DNA from: Saccopteryx bilineata
Taxonomy: Eukaryota; Chordata; Mammalia; Chiroptera; Emballonuridae
Direction: 5' to 3'
Assembly: GCF_036850765.1 (NCBI RefSeq)
Contig: NC_089494.1
Coordinates: 58,669,809-58,733,808, forward strand
DNA length: 64,000 nucleotides
Below the pieces are notes generated by a model, which searched no databases, was not told the DNA's origin, and saw only the letters and a program-made list of their open reading frames with translations. Within the stretch, counting starts at the first letter, position 1. Each line of letters begins with the position of its first letter. A program made the translations under genes and the position numbers. This document shows, in pieces, positions 1 through 14,204 of this stretch.

Positions 1-785
1 AAATGCAAATCAAAACTACAATGAGATACCACCTCACCCCTGTTAGATTAGCTATTATCAACAAGTCGGGTAATAGCAAGTGTTGGAGAGGCTGTGGAGA
101 AAAAGGAACCCTCATACACTGTTGGTGGGAATGTAAAGTAGTACAACCATTATGGAAGAAAGTATGGTGGTTCCTCAAAAAACTGAAAATAGAACTACCT
201 TATGACCCAGCAATCCCTCTACTGGGTATATACCCCCAAAACTCAGAAACATTGATACGTAAAGACACATGCAGCCCCATGTTCATTGCAGCATTGTTCA
301 CAGTGGCCAGGACATGGAAACAACCAAAAAGCCCTTCAATAGAAGACTGGATAAAGAAGATGTGGCACACATACACTATGGAATACTACTCAGCCATAAG
401 AAATGATGACATTGGATCATTTACAGCAAAATGGTGGGATCTTGATAACATTATACGGAGTGAAATAAGTAAATCAGAAAAAAACAAGAACTACATGATT
501 CCATACATTGGTGGAACATAAAAACGAGACTAAGAGACGTGGACAAGAGTGTGGTGGTTACCAGGGGTGGGAGGAGGGAGGACGCAGGAGGGAGGGAGGG
601 AGAGAGTTAGGGGGAGGGGGAGGGGCACAGAGAAAACTAGATAGAGGGTGACGGAGGACAATCTGACTCTGGGCGAGGGGTATGCAATATAATTTAATGA
701 CAAGATAACCTAGACATGTTTTCTTTGAATATATGTACCCTGAATTATTAATGTCATCCCATTAACATTAATAAAAATTTATAAA
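1..785 (+). mobile_element. Young L1, 3' end (cut by window start)
   Basis: This is the last 172 codons of L1 ORF2, its 3' UTR and A-rich tail. The protein is closely similar to the end of the L1 at 13690-21480, with about a dozen replacements, and its frame is open to the stop at 519-521. The C-terminal cysteine motif ([15 protein letters not shown]3-C) is present. The 3' UTR has a G-rich purine tract at about 560-630, as in active L1s. The 5' part lies before the window, so length and TSD are unknown. Confidence 0.93.
3..521 (+). pseudogene. L1 ORF2 C-terminal fragment
   Basis: The open frame of 172 codons is the tail of the L1 endonuclease/reverse-transcriptase protein, after the RT domain. 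It contains the zinc-knuckle-like Cys/His motif and ends IPYIGGT followed by a stop. The fragment is intact within the window, but nothing can be said about the missing upstream part. It is repeat-derived, not a host gene, and runs antisense to AGPS. Confidence 0.85.
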
Positions 786-789
786 AAAA

Positions 790-1600
790 AGAAAAAAAGA
801 AAGAAAATCAGTTTAGAACATTCCAGAATTCACGGGCTATACAACTGTGCTTCTTCTGAGGAGTTCACTAAAGGGTGAGCTTTATTTAACCAAAAGATGA
901 CTCGAAAACTACAAAAAAGAACCGATAGTAAGTATTTCATCTATTTTGTTCTACAGAAAAGGCTAAAAGGTGGTCATAGGTGTTTTTTTTAAAATGTGCT
1001 GTTAACCATTTTTCAAATAGAAGGACAGATCATTACAAGTTACTAGAAAACGCCATACATAGAAAAAGAATGCAAAGCATTTCAAATGCTTTGACTGTTA
1101 TGTTCTAGTTTTCATTATATTAATCATGTTAGCGCATTTCAAATGAGAAGCTGCTTGTTAAAAAAATTATGAAAAATTCGTAACAGAAAGCAGACAAACA
1201 TTAAACGTGGTTAGTCCCATGTGGAACTTAGTAGGAGAGAAGAAAATAGGCTTTTTAATGGTAATGCTTTCAAGACTGTCCTCAAATGATTTAACTGCAG
1301 CAAAAGAAAATATTTTTAAAGCTTAAGGCAAAATTTCTGATTCACATTTAAGGCAGGAGGCTAGTTCAAACTTAGATAGTTCAAAATAGCAGATAAAATA
1401 CATTTTATAAAAGAATATGATTTCACATAAAATTACTTCCTCAATCATGTTGTCTCCTGGTCCATGCTAAGATGACTCTATATCCATATGCATTCAGAAA
1501 TGGGGATTGGGGGCCATAAATACAGTTGTAAAGATCATTAATGCCAAAATAATAAATAGCCAAAGCATTAGTGATAAGTTTAACATCTACTGAGTACTTA
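790..1600. other. Intronic sequence, nothing recognised
   Basis: AT-rich AGPS intron 10 sequence between the L1 stub and a MIR. I see no exon, repeat family or RNA gene. The short minus-strand frame at 1441-1626 has no recognisable motif. Confidence 0.5.
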
Positions 1601-1790
1601 ATACATGCTTTTGAATGGTTTAGCATAATCTCATTTAATTCTCACAAAAAGCTTACGAAAATGATTACTTTATTATCCCCATATTATAGCGGAGGAAACT
1701 GGGCATAGAAAATTACCTAATTTACACAAAGTCACAGAAGCAGTAAGTGGTGAAACCAGGAATGAAATTTATATCTGACCAATTTCATCA
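1600..1790 (+). repeat. MIR SINE remnant
   Basis: Carries the ancient mammalian MIR core: a gagtacttaataca-like start, attatccccatattatag, gaggaaactgggcatagaaa and caaagtcacagaagcagtaag. Diverged, no TSD seen. Confidence 0.8.
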
Positions 1791-1967
1791 TGTTCTTAAA
1801 TCATGACACTCCGCATGTATATTTATAATAAAATCTCATTTAAATATGGTAATTTACTTTAGAAAATGTTTTTATGAATCATATTTATTTGCATATTTAT
1901 TATAACAATGAGTTTGTCTTCCTTAAATTTATTCAATAATTAACTAGAGGGAAGCAGTCCAACTTTT

Positions 1968-2356
1968 TTTTTTTTTTTTTTTTTTCTGAAGCTGGAAATG
2001 GGGAGAGACAGACAGACTCCCGCATGCGCCCGACCGGGATCCACCCGGCACGCCCACCAGGGGCAACGCTCTGCCCACTAGGGGGCGATGCGCTGCCCCT
2101 CTGGGCATCGCTCTGTTGCGACCAGACACACTCTAGCGCCTGGGGCAGAGGCCAAGGAGCCATCCCCAGCGACCGGGCCATCTTTGCTCCAATGGAGCCT
2201 CGGCTGCTGGAGGGGAAGAGAGAGACAGAGAGGAAGGAGAGGGGGAGGGGTGGAGAAGCAGATGGGCGCCTCTCCTGTGTGCCCTGGCCGGGAATCGAAC
2301 CCAGGGCCTTCTGCACACCAGGCCGACGCTCTACCACTGAGCCAACCAGCCAGGGC
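1968..2356 (-). mobile_element. Bat tRNA-derived SINE, long type (A)
   Basis: Reverse-oriented SINE of about 390 bp: T-tail at the left, tRNA-like head at the right end. Box A and box B-like pol III promoter parts (aatcgaacccagg reversed) are visible. TSD agtccaactttt occurs at 1956-1967 and 2357-2368, perfect. The overlapping open frames of 95-149 codons on both strands are by-products of the GC-rich body. Confidence 0.92.
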
Positions 2357-2439
2357 AGTCCAACTTTTAAGATAAAACTCAAACTATTTTAAAAGGCATA
2401 AAGACCATATTATCTTTCTAACCACCCTATATCTCCATT

Positions 2440-2790
2440 ACCATCCTGCCCAGAGACCTGCTGCCCACTCCACCCTACAATTAAACTGACAGCTTCATAA
2501 AGCAGACGTGGTTCTTCCCCACTTCTAAGCCTGCCCACATGCAGTTTTTTTTCTACAGGGCAATTTCCTCCCGCCTATTCCATCAACCCTGTCAGCAATT
2601 ATTTTCTTCTTATCAACCCTCAAGGGCCACTTTTAGACATGACCTCTCTTAGCGAAGTCTTCTTAATACCCGTTTAATGTGTGTATATTTTTCCAGTGTT
2701 TACTTCTATCATAGAACTTATCATACTATAGTATAATGGTCTGTATTTACCTGTGTCCTAAATGTGCCAGCACAGTAGCTAGAATTTTAA
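2440..2790 (+). repeat. L2-like LINE remnant
   Basis: The pattern (pyrimidine-rich, cttaatacccgtttaatg, tcatagaacttatcatact, gtctgtatttacctgtgtcc) resembles the 3' end of the mammalian L2 LINE. It is interrupted at the right by a SINE. Moderate confidence because it is diverged. Confidence 0.5.
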
Positions 2791-2830
2791 AAATGCTAAT
2801 AAGTGAAGATTCAAAAAATGCCTGAAGTGA

Positions 2831-3181
2831 CTGACCAGGCGGTGGCGCAGTGGATAGAGCATCGGACTGGGATGCGGAAGGATCCAGGTTCAAGAACCCC
2901 GAGGTCGCCAGCTTGAGCACGGGCTCATCTGGCTTGAGTAAAAAAATAAAAATAATAAAAAAAAGCTCACCACCAAGTAACTCCTGGCTCGAGCAAGGGG
3001 TTTCTCTGTCTGCTGAAGGCCCGCGGTCAAGGCACATATGAGAAAGCAATCAATGAACAACTAAGGTCTCACAACAAAAAACTGATAATTGGTGCTTCTC
3101 ATCTCTCTCCAATCCTGTCTGTCCCTATCTATCCCTCTCTCTCTCTCTGTCTCTGTAAAAAAATTAAAAAAAAAAAAAAAA
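2831..3181 (+). mobile_element. Bat tRNA-derived SINE, type B
   Basis: Starts ctgaccaggcggtggcgcag with the tRNA-like box A/B region, then the gagcacgggctcat body, a pyrimidine-rich stretch ctctctctgtctctg and an A-tail. TSD gcctgaagtga is perfect at 2820-2830 and 3182-3192. Sense to +, so antisense to AGPS. Confidence 0.92.
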
Positions 3182-3439
3182 GCCTGAAGTGATTACCTAA
3201 AAATATATTTATAAAGTTGACTCCAACTATATATATGAATAGTACAGTTAGTAAATACCAATTTTAATACCTAATTGTTATTCAATTTGATATCTGACAG
3301 CAAAAAGTTATATTCTTTTAGTTAACTTTTAGATGATGCAATAGTACAAAAAATTCCAAAACAGTATTAAAGAACTGCATTATTTAAAGAAATTTAAGTC
3401 TATCTTTCTCATTAAAACTGTTCTTCTGGAAGAGTATAT

Positions 3440-3725
3440 CAATCAGAAAAGAAGAACAGACAAGAAAAACAAGAACTCAGACACAGGCAACAACAGAGGT
3501 GGTTAACAGAGAAGGGGGCTGGCGTGGTAATAAAGGTAAAGGGGGTCAACTATCTGGTGACAGAAAATGATCTGACTTTGGGTGGAGGGCACACAATGCA
3601 ATATACAGATAATGTGTCCTAGAATTTTAAATTCTAGACACACCTGAAACCTATAAAATTTTATTAGCCAATGTCACCCCAATCAATTTAAATATACAGT
3701 TATATATTAAAAATTAAAAAAGAGA
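3440..3725 (+). repeat. Old L1 3' end
   Basis: Shares the L1 3' UTR signature tgatctgactttgggtggag, tgcaatatacagataatg, then ccaatgtcaccccaatcaat and an A-rich end. More diverged than the 1-785 copy. Only the last few hundred bases are recognisable. Confidence 0.75.
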
Positions 3726-5645
<1,920 letters not shown>

Positions 5646-5662
5646 AGCAACTTACAAAATAA

Positions 5663-5888
5663 ATGCCTAACCTGTGGTGGCACAGTGGATAAAGCATTGA
5701 CCTGGAACGCTGAGGTCACTGGTTCAAAAACCCTGGGCTTGCCTGATCAGGGCACACACAAGAAGCAACTACTACAAGTTGGCACAAGTTGATGCTTCCT
5801 GGTTCTCACCCCCCTTCTCTGTCTCTCTCTCTCTCTCTAAAATCAATAAATAAAATATTTTTAATAATAAATAAAATCTTATAAAAAA
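5663..5888 (+). mobile_element. Bat tRNA-derived SINE, short type (C)
   Basis: About 225 bp: cctgtggtggcacagtggat head, gttcaaaaaccctgggcttg box B region, a ctctctctct stretch and an A/T-rich tail. TSD agcaacttacaaaataa at 5646-5662 and 5889-5905, perfect 17 bp. Confidence 0.92.
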
Positions 5889-5939
5889 AGCAACTTACAA
5901 AATAAGAAATAAAAATTGCCAAAGAAATCATTTTAAAAA

Positions 5940-6500
5940 TTTACATTTACTAGCAATGAAAGATATAAAAAATTAAGACAAAATACAAAGAGCCCAATGA
6001 AATAAAGATTCTCATAGTGCTAGTGGGAAAATCAATTGGCACAAAACTGCTATAGAGCAATTTGTGGTAAGGATCTAAGGACTTAAAAATATATAAGCAT
6101 CTTGATCCAACAATTCAAGCTCTAGAAACTTACCTAAAGAAAATAAAGATGTATGCTGAAAAAATATGACTAAGTGGATTATTTTCCCTTTCGTTTTCTA
6201 TAATTTTAAAATCAAGAATAACTTAAATGCTCATTAATAATAGGAAATTATTTTAATAAACTATGAATTATCAGTAAGAGAATTATATGAACTCTTCTTA
6301 AATGATGGTGTAAACCTATGTTCATTTACATATTAGCATGTTGATAATATAATTTTAAAAGTAGAACACAGTATGATCCTTTTTTATATAAAAAACTAGA
6401 TATACACATATGTTTGTGAGCATGCCTAAAAAATGATCTGGAAGGATAAATATAAAGATGTTAAAAGTGTTAGAAATTATTTTTGTAGTTAATATACATA
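5940..6500 (+). repeat. Ancient L1 ORF2 tail remnant
   Basis: Contains degraded hallmarks of the L1 ORF2 end and 3' UTR, such as aactgctatagagcaatttg, tccaacaattcaagctct and aatgctcattaataatagg. No open frame remains. Family unresolved. Confidence 0.55.
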
Positions 6501-7590
6501 GCATATCTGAATTTCCTTCTGTGTTTCATAACTAAAAAGCATACTAAGGCATCTTTCACAGAAGTACTGCATTATTGCTAAAGGCCAAGAGTTTTAACTT
6601 TATAGCATGCTGTAAGAAATCATAATCATTTAATCAGAAATGCTCAGGAAATCATTTATTAAGAGATATTCCTTAATTTAAAAACGATTTGAGTTGGACT
6701 ATAATTAGAATTCCTTAAAATTAACTAGAAACAAATAGTGACCAGAATTTAAGTTTATCTCATGGTTCATAGAAAGCACCAAGACATCTCATTTTCAGAT
6801 TATAATGTTAAAATTTTATACTGACTATTATTAGCTCTTTTCAAATTATTATATAGGTATTAGTATCATTACTTATTGTACCTCAAAGAAATATGCACCC
6901 ACATTGATTAGAGAAATATGTTAATACATTCAAAGAATTTAATGTTTTTCATGAGTCCTACTCTAACTATATAAAGGAATGTATCAACTTCAGTAGTTTC
7001 ATAAAAGCAATCAAGTAAATTATGACAGTTTCAGTGGAAATTATAGATTGTAAAGAAATTTAAGTTTAAAATGTGCTAGGTAATCACTAGTATAAATAAG
7101 TATATTAGGATGTGTACTTATAATTTGTGGCCCTTAAATATCTCTAAAAAAGGGTTAAAATAAATTACATGCTTAAGCAGTACTAAATGTAGCAATTTAT
7201 CAAATATTTGCCTAACCCTGATAAAGCTCTTAATAGCCCAACAGCAAAAGGATCAAATCCTCTCTGAGAATTTTAATGGCAAAATGAAAATTTGATTTCT
7301 AAAATATCTTCAGTAAAAATACATAAATAAACAGGATAATGTGAACATTTAAAAAGTATTCATAATATAGTCATTTAAAGTCTTAAATTACTAGGTGTTA
7401 ACATAAAGAACCAAAAGTCATTAAAGATTTGCTATTTCTAGTAATGAAGATATTGATGAAAATCTTGAAACTCTAGATTTGAAAAGCAAAGCTATACAGC
7501 TATAAGAATAATGTTAGAAACATCACTTTAACAGTCTCAGAAAGTTATTTTAAATTGTTATCAAAATATTGATGATAAGGGAACTAACAT
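6501..7590. other. Intron 9, nothing recognised
   Basis: AT-rich sequence with no frame, repeat family or structured RNA that I can support. Confidence 0.45.
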
Positions 7591-7790
7591 ATCTGAAGTA
7601 CCTACTACACACCAGGAATTGCTAAGAGTTTTCATTTTATGCCCTTTACTTCTCACAATTCTATACAGCAATTAACATTATTTGTTCCATTTTACAGAGG
7701 AAGAAACTAAAGTTTAGAGAAGTGAACCAATTTGCACAAGGTCACACAACTAAAAGCTCCAAATGGAACAAGTGATACCTAATTCCTAAC
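7590..7790 (+). repeat. MIR SINE remnant
   Basis: Clear MIR core: cattttacagaggaagaaac, gagaagtgaaccaatttgc, acaaggtcacacaact. Upstream part ctactacacaccaggaattg also matches MIR. Confidence 0.88.
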
Positions 7791-9610
<1,820 letters not shown>

Positions 9611-9611
9611 A

Positions 9612-9613
<2 letters not shown>

Positions 9614-9660
<47 letters not shown>
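9614..9660. repeat. (TA)n microsatellite
   Basis: An uninterrupted run of TA dinucleotides of about 45 bp. Such tracts are often length-variable. Confidence 0.95.
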
Positions 9661-9663
<3 letters not shown>

Positions 9664-9879
9664 TACTCTCCAAAAACTACTGTTACTCAAATTTTCTAAA
9701 AATAGGAGAAAAAAAGAAGACATTTATGGGAGGGGTTTCGATGTGGTAGGAACTGAACTGAGAGTTTTCATCACATATTCTCATAACAAAATCTTATTAC
9801 CTATACAGAAGCAAATCATTAAATACACAGTTAAACTACTGGTATTTCTATAAATGCATAGAGTACTGAAAAGAACATA

Positions 9880-10970
9880 CAAGTGAGGAAACTACCCAGA
9901 ACCAGAAATAATAATCCAAAAGAATCAGAAAAGACTGGGAGTAACTATTTGAAAAAAATACATCTGATAATGGACTGTTACCCAAAATATACAAAGTACT
10001 CTTAAAACCCAACGAGAAAACAAACAACCTAATTAAAAAATGGGCCAGAGACCTTAACAGACACCTCACCAAAGATAACAATCATATGAAAACACACTTC
10101 ACAACATATGTCATCAGGGAAACATAAAATAAAACATCAATGAGGTATCAATACAGATCTATATGAATAGCCAAACTGTAACACTGACAACACCAAACAC
10201 TCATGAAGATGTAGAATAGGAACTTTCAGACAGTACTAATCAGAATGCAAAACAGCTACTTTGGAAAACAGTTGGCTGTTTCTTACAAAATTAGACATCT
10301 TTAACATAAAATCCAACAACTGGGCACCTTGGCATTTACTCAAAGGATTTAAAAACTTATGTTCACATATAAACCTGCACACAGATATTTACAGCAGTTT
10401 TATTCATATATGGCCAAAGCTTGGAAGCTACCAAAATGTCCTTCAGTAGGTGAATGAATAAACAAACTGTGGTACATCTAAACAATGAAATATTATTCAG
10501 TGCTAAAAAGTAATGAGCTGTCAAGCCATGAGAAAACAAGGAGACCCCTTAAATTCATATTACTAAATGAAAGAAGCCAATCTGAAAAGGCTACATTTGT
10601 GATTCCAAGTATATGACATACTAGAAAAGGCAAACTATTGAAGATAATAGTTGCAGGGGTGGAAGAGAGAGATGAACAAGCAGAGAACAGAGGACATTTA
10701 GGGTAGTGAAAATACTCTGTTTGATATTATGAGAAATATATGTTATTATGCATTTGTCCAAACCCATAGAATATACAAAATCAAGGATGAACCTTAAGAT
10801 AAACCATGGACTTTAGGTAATATATCAATGTAGGTTCGTTCTTGGTAAAATGTCTACCATTCTGGTGAGTGAGGGGGGGGCTAGGCATATGTGGGGGCAG
10901 AACACATATGGGAAATCTCTGAACCTCCCTCTCCCTTTTGTTGTAAATTTATAACTGCTCTTAAAAATTT
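9880..10970 (+). repeat. Old L1, ORF2 end and 3' UTR
   Basis: Degraded ORF2 tail: aatggactgttacccaaaat, aatgggccagagaccttaac, then tttggaaaacagttggctg, aaatgtccttcagtaggtga and aatattattcagtgctaaaa. The 3' UTR-like part runs to about 10970. No intact frame. Confidence 0.8.
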
Positions 10971-11190
10971 TAAGTTATTTTATCAAAGAAATAAAGACAT
11001 TTTCAGATAAAGGAGAAAGAATTTATCAACAGTAAAGATATATTAAAAGAAGTCCTTCAGGCAACAGATAAATAACATTGGATGGAATTACGGGTACAAG
11101 AAAGTGCAACTAGATGAATAAATATATAAATTTTTTCTTATTATTTAAATATCTTTAAAAATAACTGATTCAACAAAAGTAAAACAACAT

Positions 11191-11606
11191 GGCCCTGGCC
11201 GGTTGGCTCGGCGGTGGAGCGTCGGCCTAGCGTGCGGAGGACCCGGGTTCGATTCCCGGCCAGGGCACATAGGAGAAGCGCCCATTTGCTTCTCCACCCC
11301 TCCGCCGTGCCTTCCTCTGTCTCTCTCTTCCCCTCCCGCAGCCGGGGCTCCATTGGAGCAAAGATGGCCCGGGCGCTGGGGATGGCTCTGTGGCCTCTGC
11401 CCCAGGTGCTGGAGTGGCTCTGGTCGCAACATGGCGACACCCAGGATGGGCAGAGCGTCGCCCCCTGGTGGGCAGAGCGTCGCCCCCTGGTGGGTGTGCC
11501 GGGTGGATCCCGGTCGGGCGCATGCGGGAGTCTGTCTGACTGTCTCTCCCTGTTTCCAGCTTCAGAAAAATGCAAAAAAAAAAAAAAAATGCAAAAAAAA
11601 AAAAAA
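11191..11606 (+). mobile_element. Bat tRNA-derived SINE, long type (A), doubled tail and repeat
   Basis: Head ggccctggccggttggctcg with box A (tggctcggcgg) and box B (gggttcgattccc). TSD aaaagtaaaacaacat is perfect at 11175-11190 and 11607-11622. The cgtcgccccctggtggg unit occurs twice in tandem, and the tail has two A-runs joined by tgc. GC-rich body sits in an AT-rich setting. Confidence 0.94.
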
Positions 11607-11980
11607 AAAAGTAAAACAACATATGGTAGGCTTGACAACAAGTAGACTATGATAATAGTGCAAAGGAGACAAAGGGAGAGGAAAGTATAAGTTTCTAATA
11701 CTAACCTCTGAAATACTATTTTAACACTTGAAGGTAGACTTTTAAATTAAAGCTGTATAAACCCTAAAAAAACACACCTTACAATGACAACACAAAAAGC
11801 TACAGCTAAAAAAGAAACAAAGGATATAAAATGGTATCATAAAAAATACTCGATCTAAAAAAAGGCAATAAAAGTAGAAAAAAAAACAAATAGGAAATAT
11901 AGAAAACAAAAAGATAACAGACTTGAAATGAACCACACTGAAGGTAAGTGGTCTAAACACCCCAATTAAAAGGTATAGAC

Positions 11981-12299
11981 CAGGGGTCCCCAAACTACAG
12001 CCTGCGGGCCGCATGAGGCCATTTATTCGGCCCCCGCCGCACTTCTGGAAGGGGCATCTCTTTCATTGGTGGTCAGTGAGAGGAGCATAGTTCCCATTGA
12101 AATATCGGTCAGTTTGTTGATTTAAATTTATTTGTTCTTTATTTTAAATATTGTATTTGTTCCCATTTTGTTTTTTACTTTAAAATAAGATATGTGCAGT
12201 GTGCATAGGGATTTGTTCATAGTTTTTTTATAGTCCGGTCCTCCAACGGTCTGAGGGACAGTGAACTGGCCCTCTGTGTAAAAAGTTTGGGGACCCCTG
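11981..12299. mobile_element. Non-autonomous hAT-like transposon, family 1
   Basis: Terminal inverted repeats caggggtccccaaact / gtttggggacccctg. Flanking 8-bp copies gtatagac (11973-11980) and gtgtagac (12300-12307) differ at one base. No transposase frame. A second copy of the same family is at 31455-31785. hAT assignment rests on 8-bp duplications and TIR style. Confidence 0.85.
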
Positions 12300-12629
12300 G
12301 TGTAGACAGTCAGGTTAGAAAAAAAGTAAACACCCAAATTTATGCTTCCACAAAACAAAGGCACTTTAGATATAAAGATATAAATTAGCTAAACATAAAA
12401 GAATAAAATAGGAAAAAAGATACACCTTGCTAACAACAGTCAAAAGAAACTGAAACAGCTATTTTAATATCAGATGGAGTAGACTTCAGGCCAATGAATA
12501 TCAGGAAAAAAAAAAAGATCATTTCATAATGACAAAATGGCTCTTAAGAAGATATTACAATCATAAGCACCTATTGCCCTAATAACAGAGTTTTAAAATA
12601 CATGAAATAAAAACTAATTAAAACTGAAA

Positions 12630-13035
12630 AAACCTGACCAGGAGATGGCGCAATGGATAGAGCATAAGCCTGGATGCTGAGGACCCAGGTTTGAACCCTG
12701 AGGTCACCGGCTAGAGTATGGTTTATCACCTTGAGTGCAGGGTCTCAGCTTGAGTATAGGATCATAGAGATGATCCCACGGTTGCTGGTTTGAGTCCAAA
12801 GGTCACTGGCTGGAAGCCCAAGGTCGTTGGCTTGAGACCAAGGTTGCTGGCTTGAGCAAGGGGTCACTGTCTTGCCTGGAGACCCCCAGTCAAGGCACAG
12901 GTGAGAAAGCAAAACAACTAAGGTGTCACAACTATCAGTTGATGCTTCTCATCTCTCTCCCTTCCTGTCTGTTTGGCCCTGTCCTTCACTCTCTGTCTCT
13001 GCCTCTCATCACCCACCTCACTTGCTAAAAAAAAC
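12630..13035 (+). mobile_element. Bat tRNA-derived SINE, type B
   Basis: Head cctgaccaggagatggcgca, repeated short 'ggtcactggctggaagccca'-like units in the body, pyrimidine-rich end and A-run. TSD aaaactgaaa at 12620-12629 and 13036-13045. Inserted in the old L1. Confidence 0.9.
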
Positions 13036-13275
13036 AAAACTGAAAGAATAGATCTACAATGATAGTTATATATTCTAATTCTTTTTCAAAATTGATAAAA
13101 TAAGTAGACAGAAAATAAGAAACACTACCAAAATTCACCAAAAGTGAATGGACAAAGTGGTATATCTATACAATGGACTACTACTGACCAATAAATGCCA
13201 CATATGTGACTCTCAATATAATCATGCCTAGTGAAATAAACCATACCCTCACTCCCATCAAAAAATTAAATAAAG

Positions 13276-13678
13276 GCCCTGGCCGGTTGGCTCAGCGGTA
13301 GAGCGTCGGCCTAGCGTGTGGAGGACCCGGGTTCGATTCCCGGCCAGGGAACACAGGAGAAGCGCCCATTTGCTTCTCCACCCCTCCGCCGCGCCTTCCT
13401 CTCTGTCTCTCTCTTCCCCTCCTGCAGCCAAGGCTCCACTGGAGCAAAGATGGCCCGGGCGCGGGGGATGGCTCTGTGGCCTCCGCCCCAGGCGCTAGAG
13501 TGGCTCTGGTCGCAACATGGCGACGCCCAGGATGGGCAGAGCATCGCCCCCTGGTGGGCAGAGCATCGCCCCATGGTGGGCGTGCCGGGTGGATCCCGGT
13601 CGGGCGCATGCGGGAGTCTGTCTGACTGTCTCTCCCTGTTTCCAGCTTCAGAAATATAAAAAAAAAAAAAAAAAAAAA
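13276..13678 (+). mobile_element. Bat tRNA-derived SINE, long type (A), at the L1 5' border
   Basis: Complete head (gccctggccggttggctcag), box B gggttcgattcccg and a long A-tail. TSD aaaaattaaataaag at 13261-13275 and 13679-13693. The right TSD copy runs directly into the first bases of the long L1, so the SINE landed at the junction between the L1 and its own left flank. Confidence 0.93.
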
Positions 13679-13694
13679 AAAAATTAAATAAAGA

Positions 13695-13714
13695 TGACGT
13701 CAGAGTAATGGCGG
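13695..13714 (+). promoter_or_regulatory. L1 start: CRE palindrome and YY1-like site
   Basis: The perfect octamer TGACGTCA (CREB/ATF site) is at 13695-13702, and aatggcggg at 13707-13715 contains the YY1 core ATGGCGG. In other mammals a YY1 site at the very 5' end sets the L1 start point. Function here is inferred. Confidence 0.6.
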
Positions 13715-13844
13715 GGTAGGAAGCGATACCGATAAATCTCCCCCAAAACTCAACAAGATCTTCAACCAGAAACAGAAAAACCTATACTTGGAGCTTCCAG
13801 ATGCTTCGCAATACACCCAAAGGTATGATTGAGTGAAAAATTGG

Positions 13845-14204
13845 CTAAATATATAACCAAACCCCGAAGGATATAGGGAGTAAGAAATGCTCCGCCTTCC
13901 TCACTAACCTAAACAGGGCGGCTTTCTCTGGTAACTGTGAATATAGAAACTGAGGCGGGCAAAGGGGGTGAATAGATCCAGGCCGCCGTGGCAAAAACGG
14001 CCGAACCAGGCTGTGGCACGGAGATCCAAGCCAAGGAAAATCTGATCCTGTGGCAACCCGGGCAATACAAGCTAACACTCGCGCCAAACCCAAACAAAGA
14101 AAAACAAGCGGAGCGGCCATTTTACCCGGTCTCCTGGTTGGTGCGCAGTTAGTGGGCGAGAATTTCTTCCTAGGCCCCGAGAGTGGGTGCCCGTGTTGCC
14201 CCAT
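13845..14204 (-). other. Antisense open frame in the L1 5' UTR
   Basis: An ATG-started frame of 119 codons runs antisense across the first monomer and upstream UTR. It has a hydrophobic stretch (APLVFLCLGLARVLACIARV) about 30 residues in. Primate L1s carry a short antisense ORF0 in the same relative place; whether this is analogous is unknown. It could equally be chance in GC-rich sequence. Confidence 0.3.

Larger units (their letters stand above)
10980..13260 (+). repeat. Old L1 fragment (ORF1 end, ORF2 start, 3' piece), interrupted
   Basis: The end of ORF1 (aagtccttcaggcaacagat), the inter-ORF zone and the start of ORF2 (cttgaaatgaaccacactga, atgcttccacaaaacaaag) are recognisable. A jump follows to the ORF2 tail (gtgaatggacaaagtggta, caatggactactactg). 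Two SINEs and one hAT have landed inside it. The internal jump implies a deletion. Bases next to the insertions read on in the same L1. Confidence 0.7.

Noticed and set aside
1933..2392. Overlapping open frames on both strands (95-149 codons)
   Set aside because: They lie wholly within a GC-rich SINE; the same frames recur in every long-type SINE (11141-11652, 13292-13659, 22413-23160, 39482-40028, 43844-44676, 61613-61916).
11191..11270. tRNA gene
   Set aside because: Box A and box B are present because the SINE head is tRNA-derived. The cloverleaf is not intact, and a SINE body, A-tail and TSD follow.
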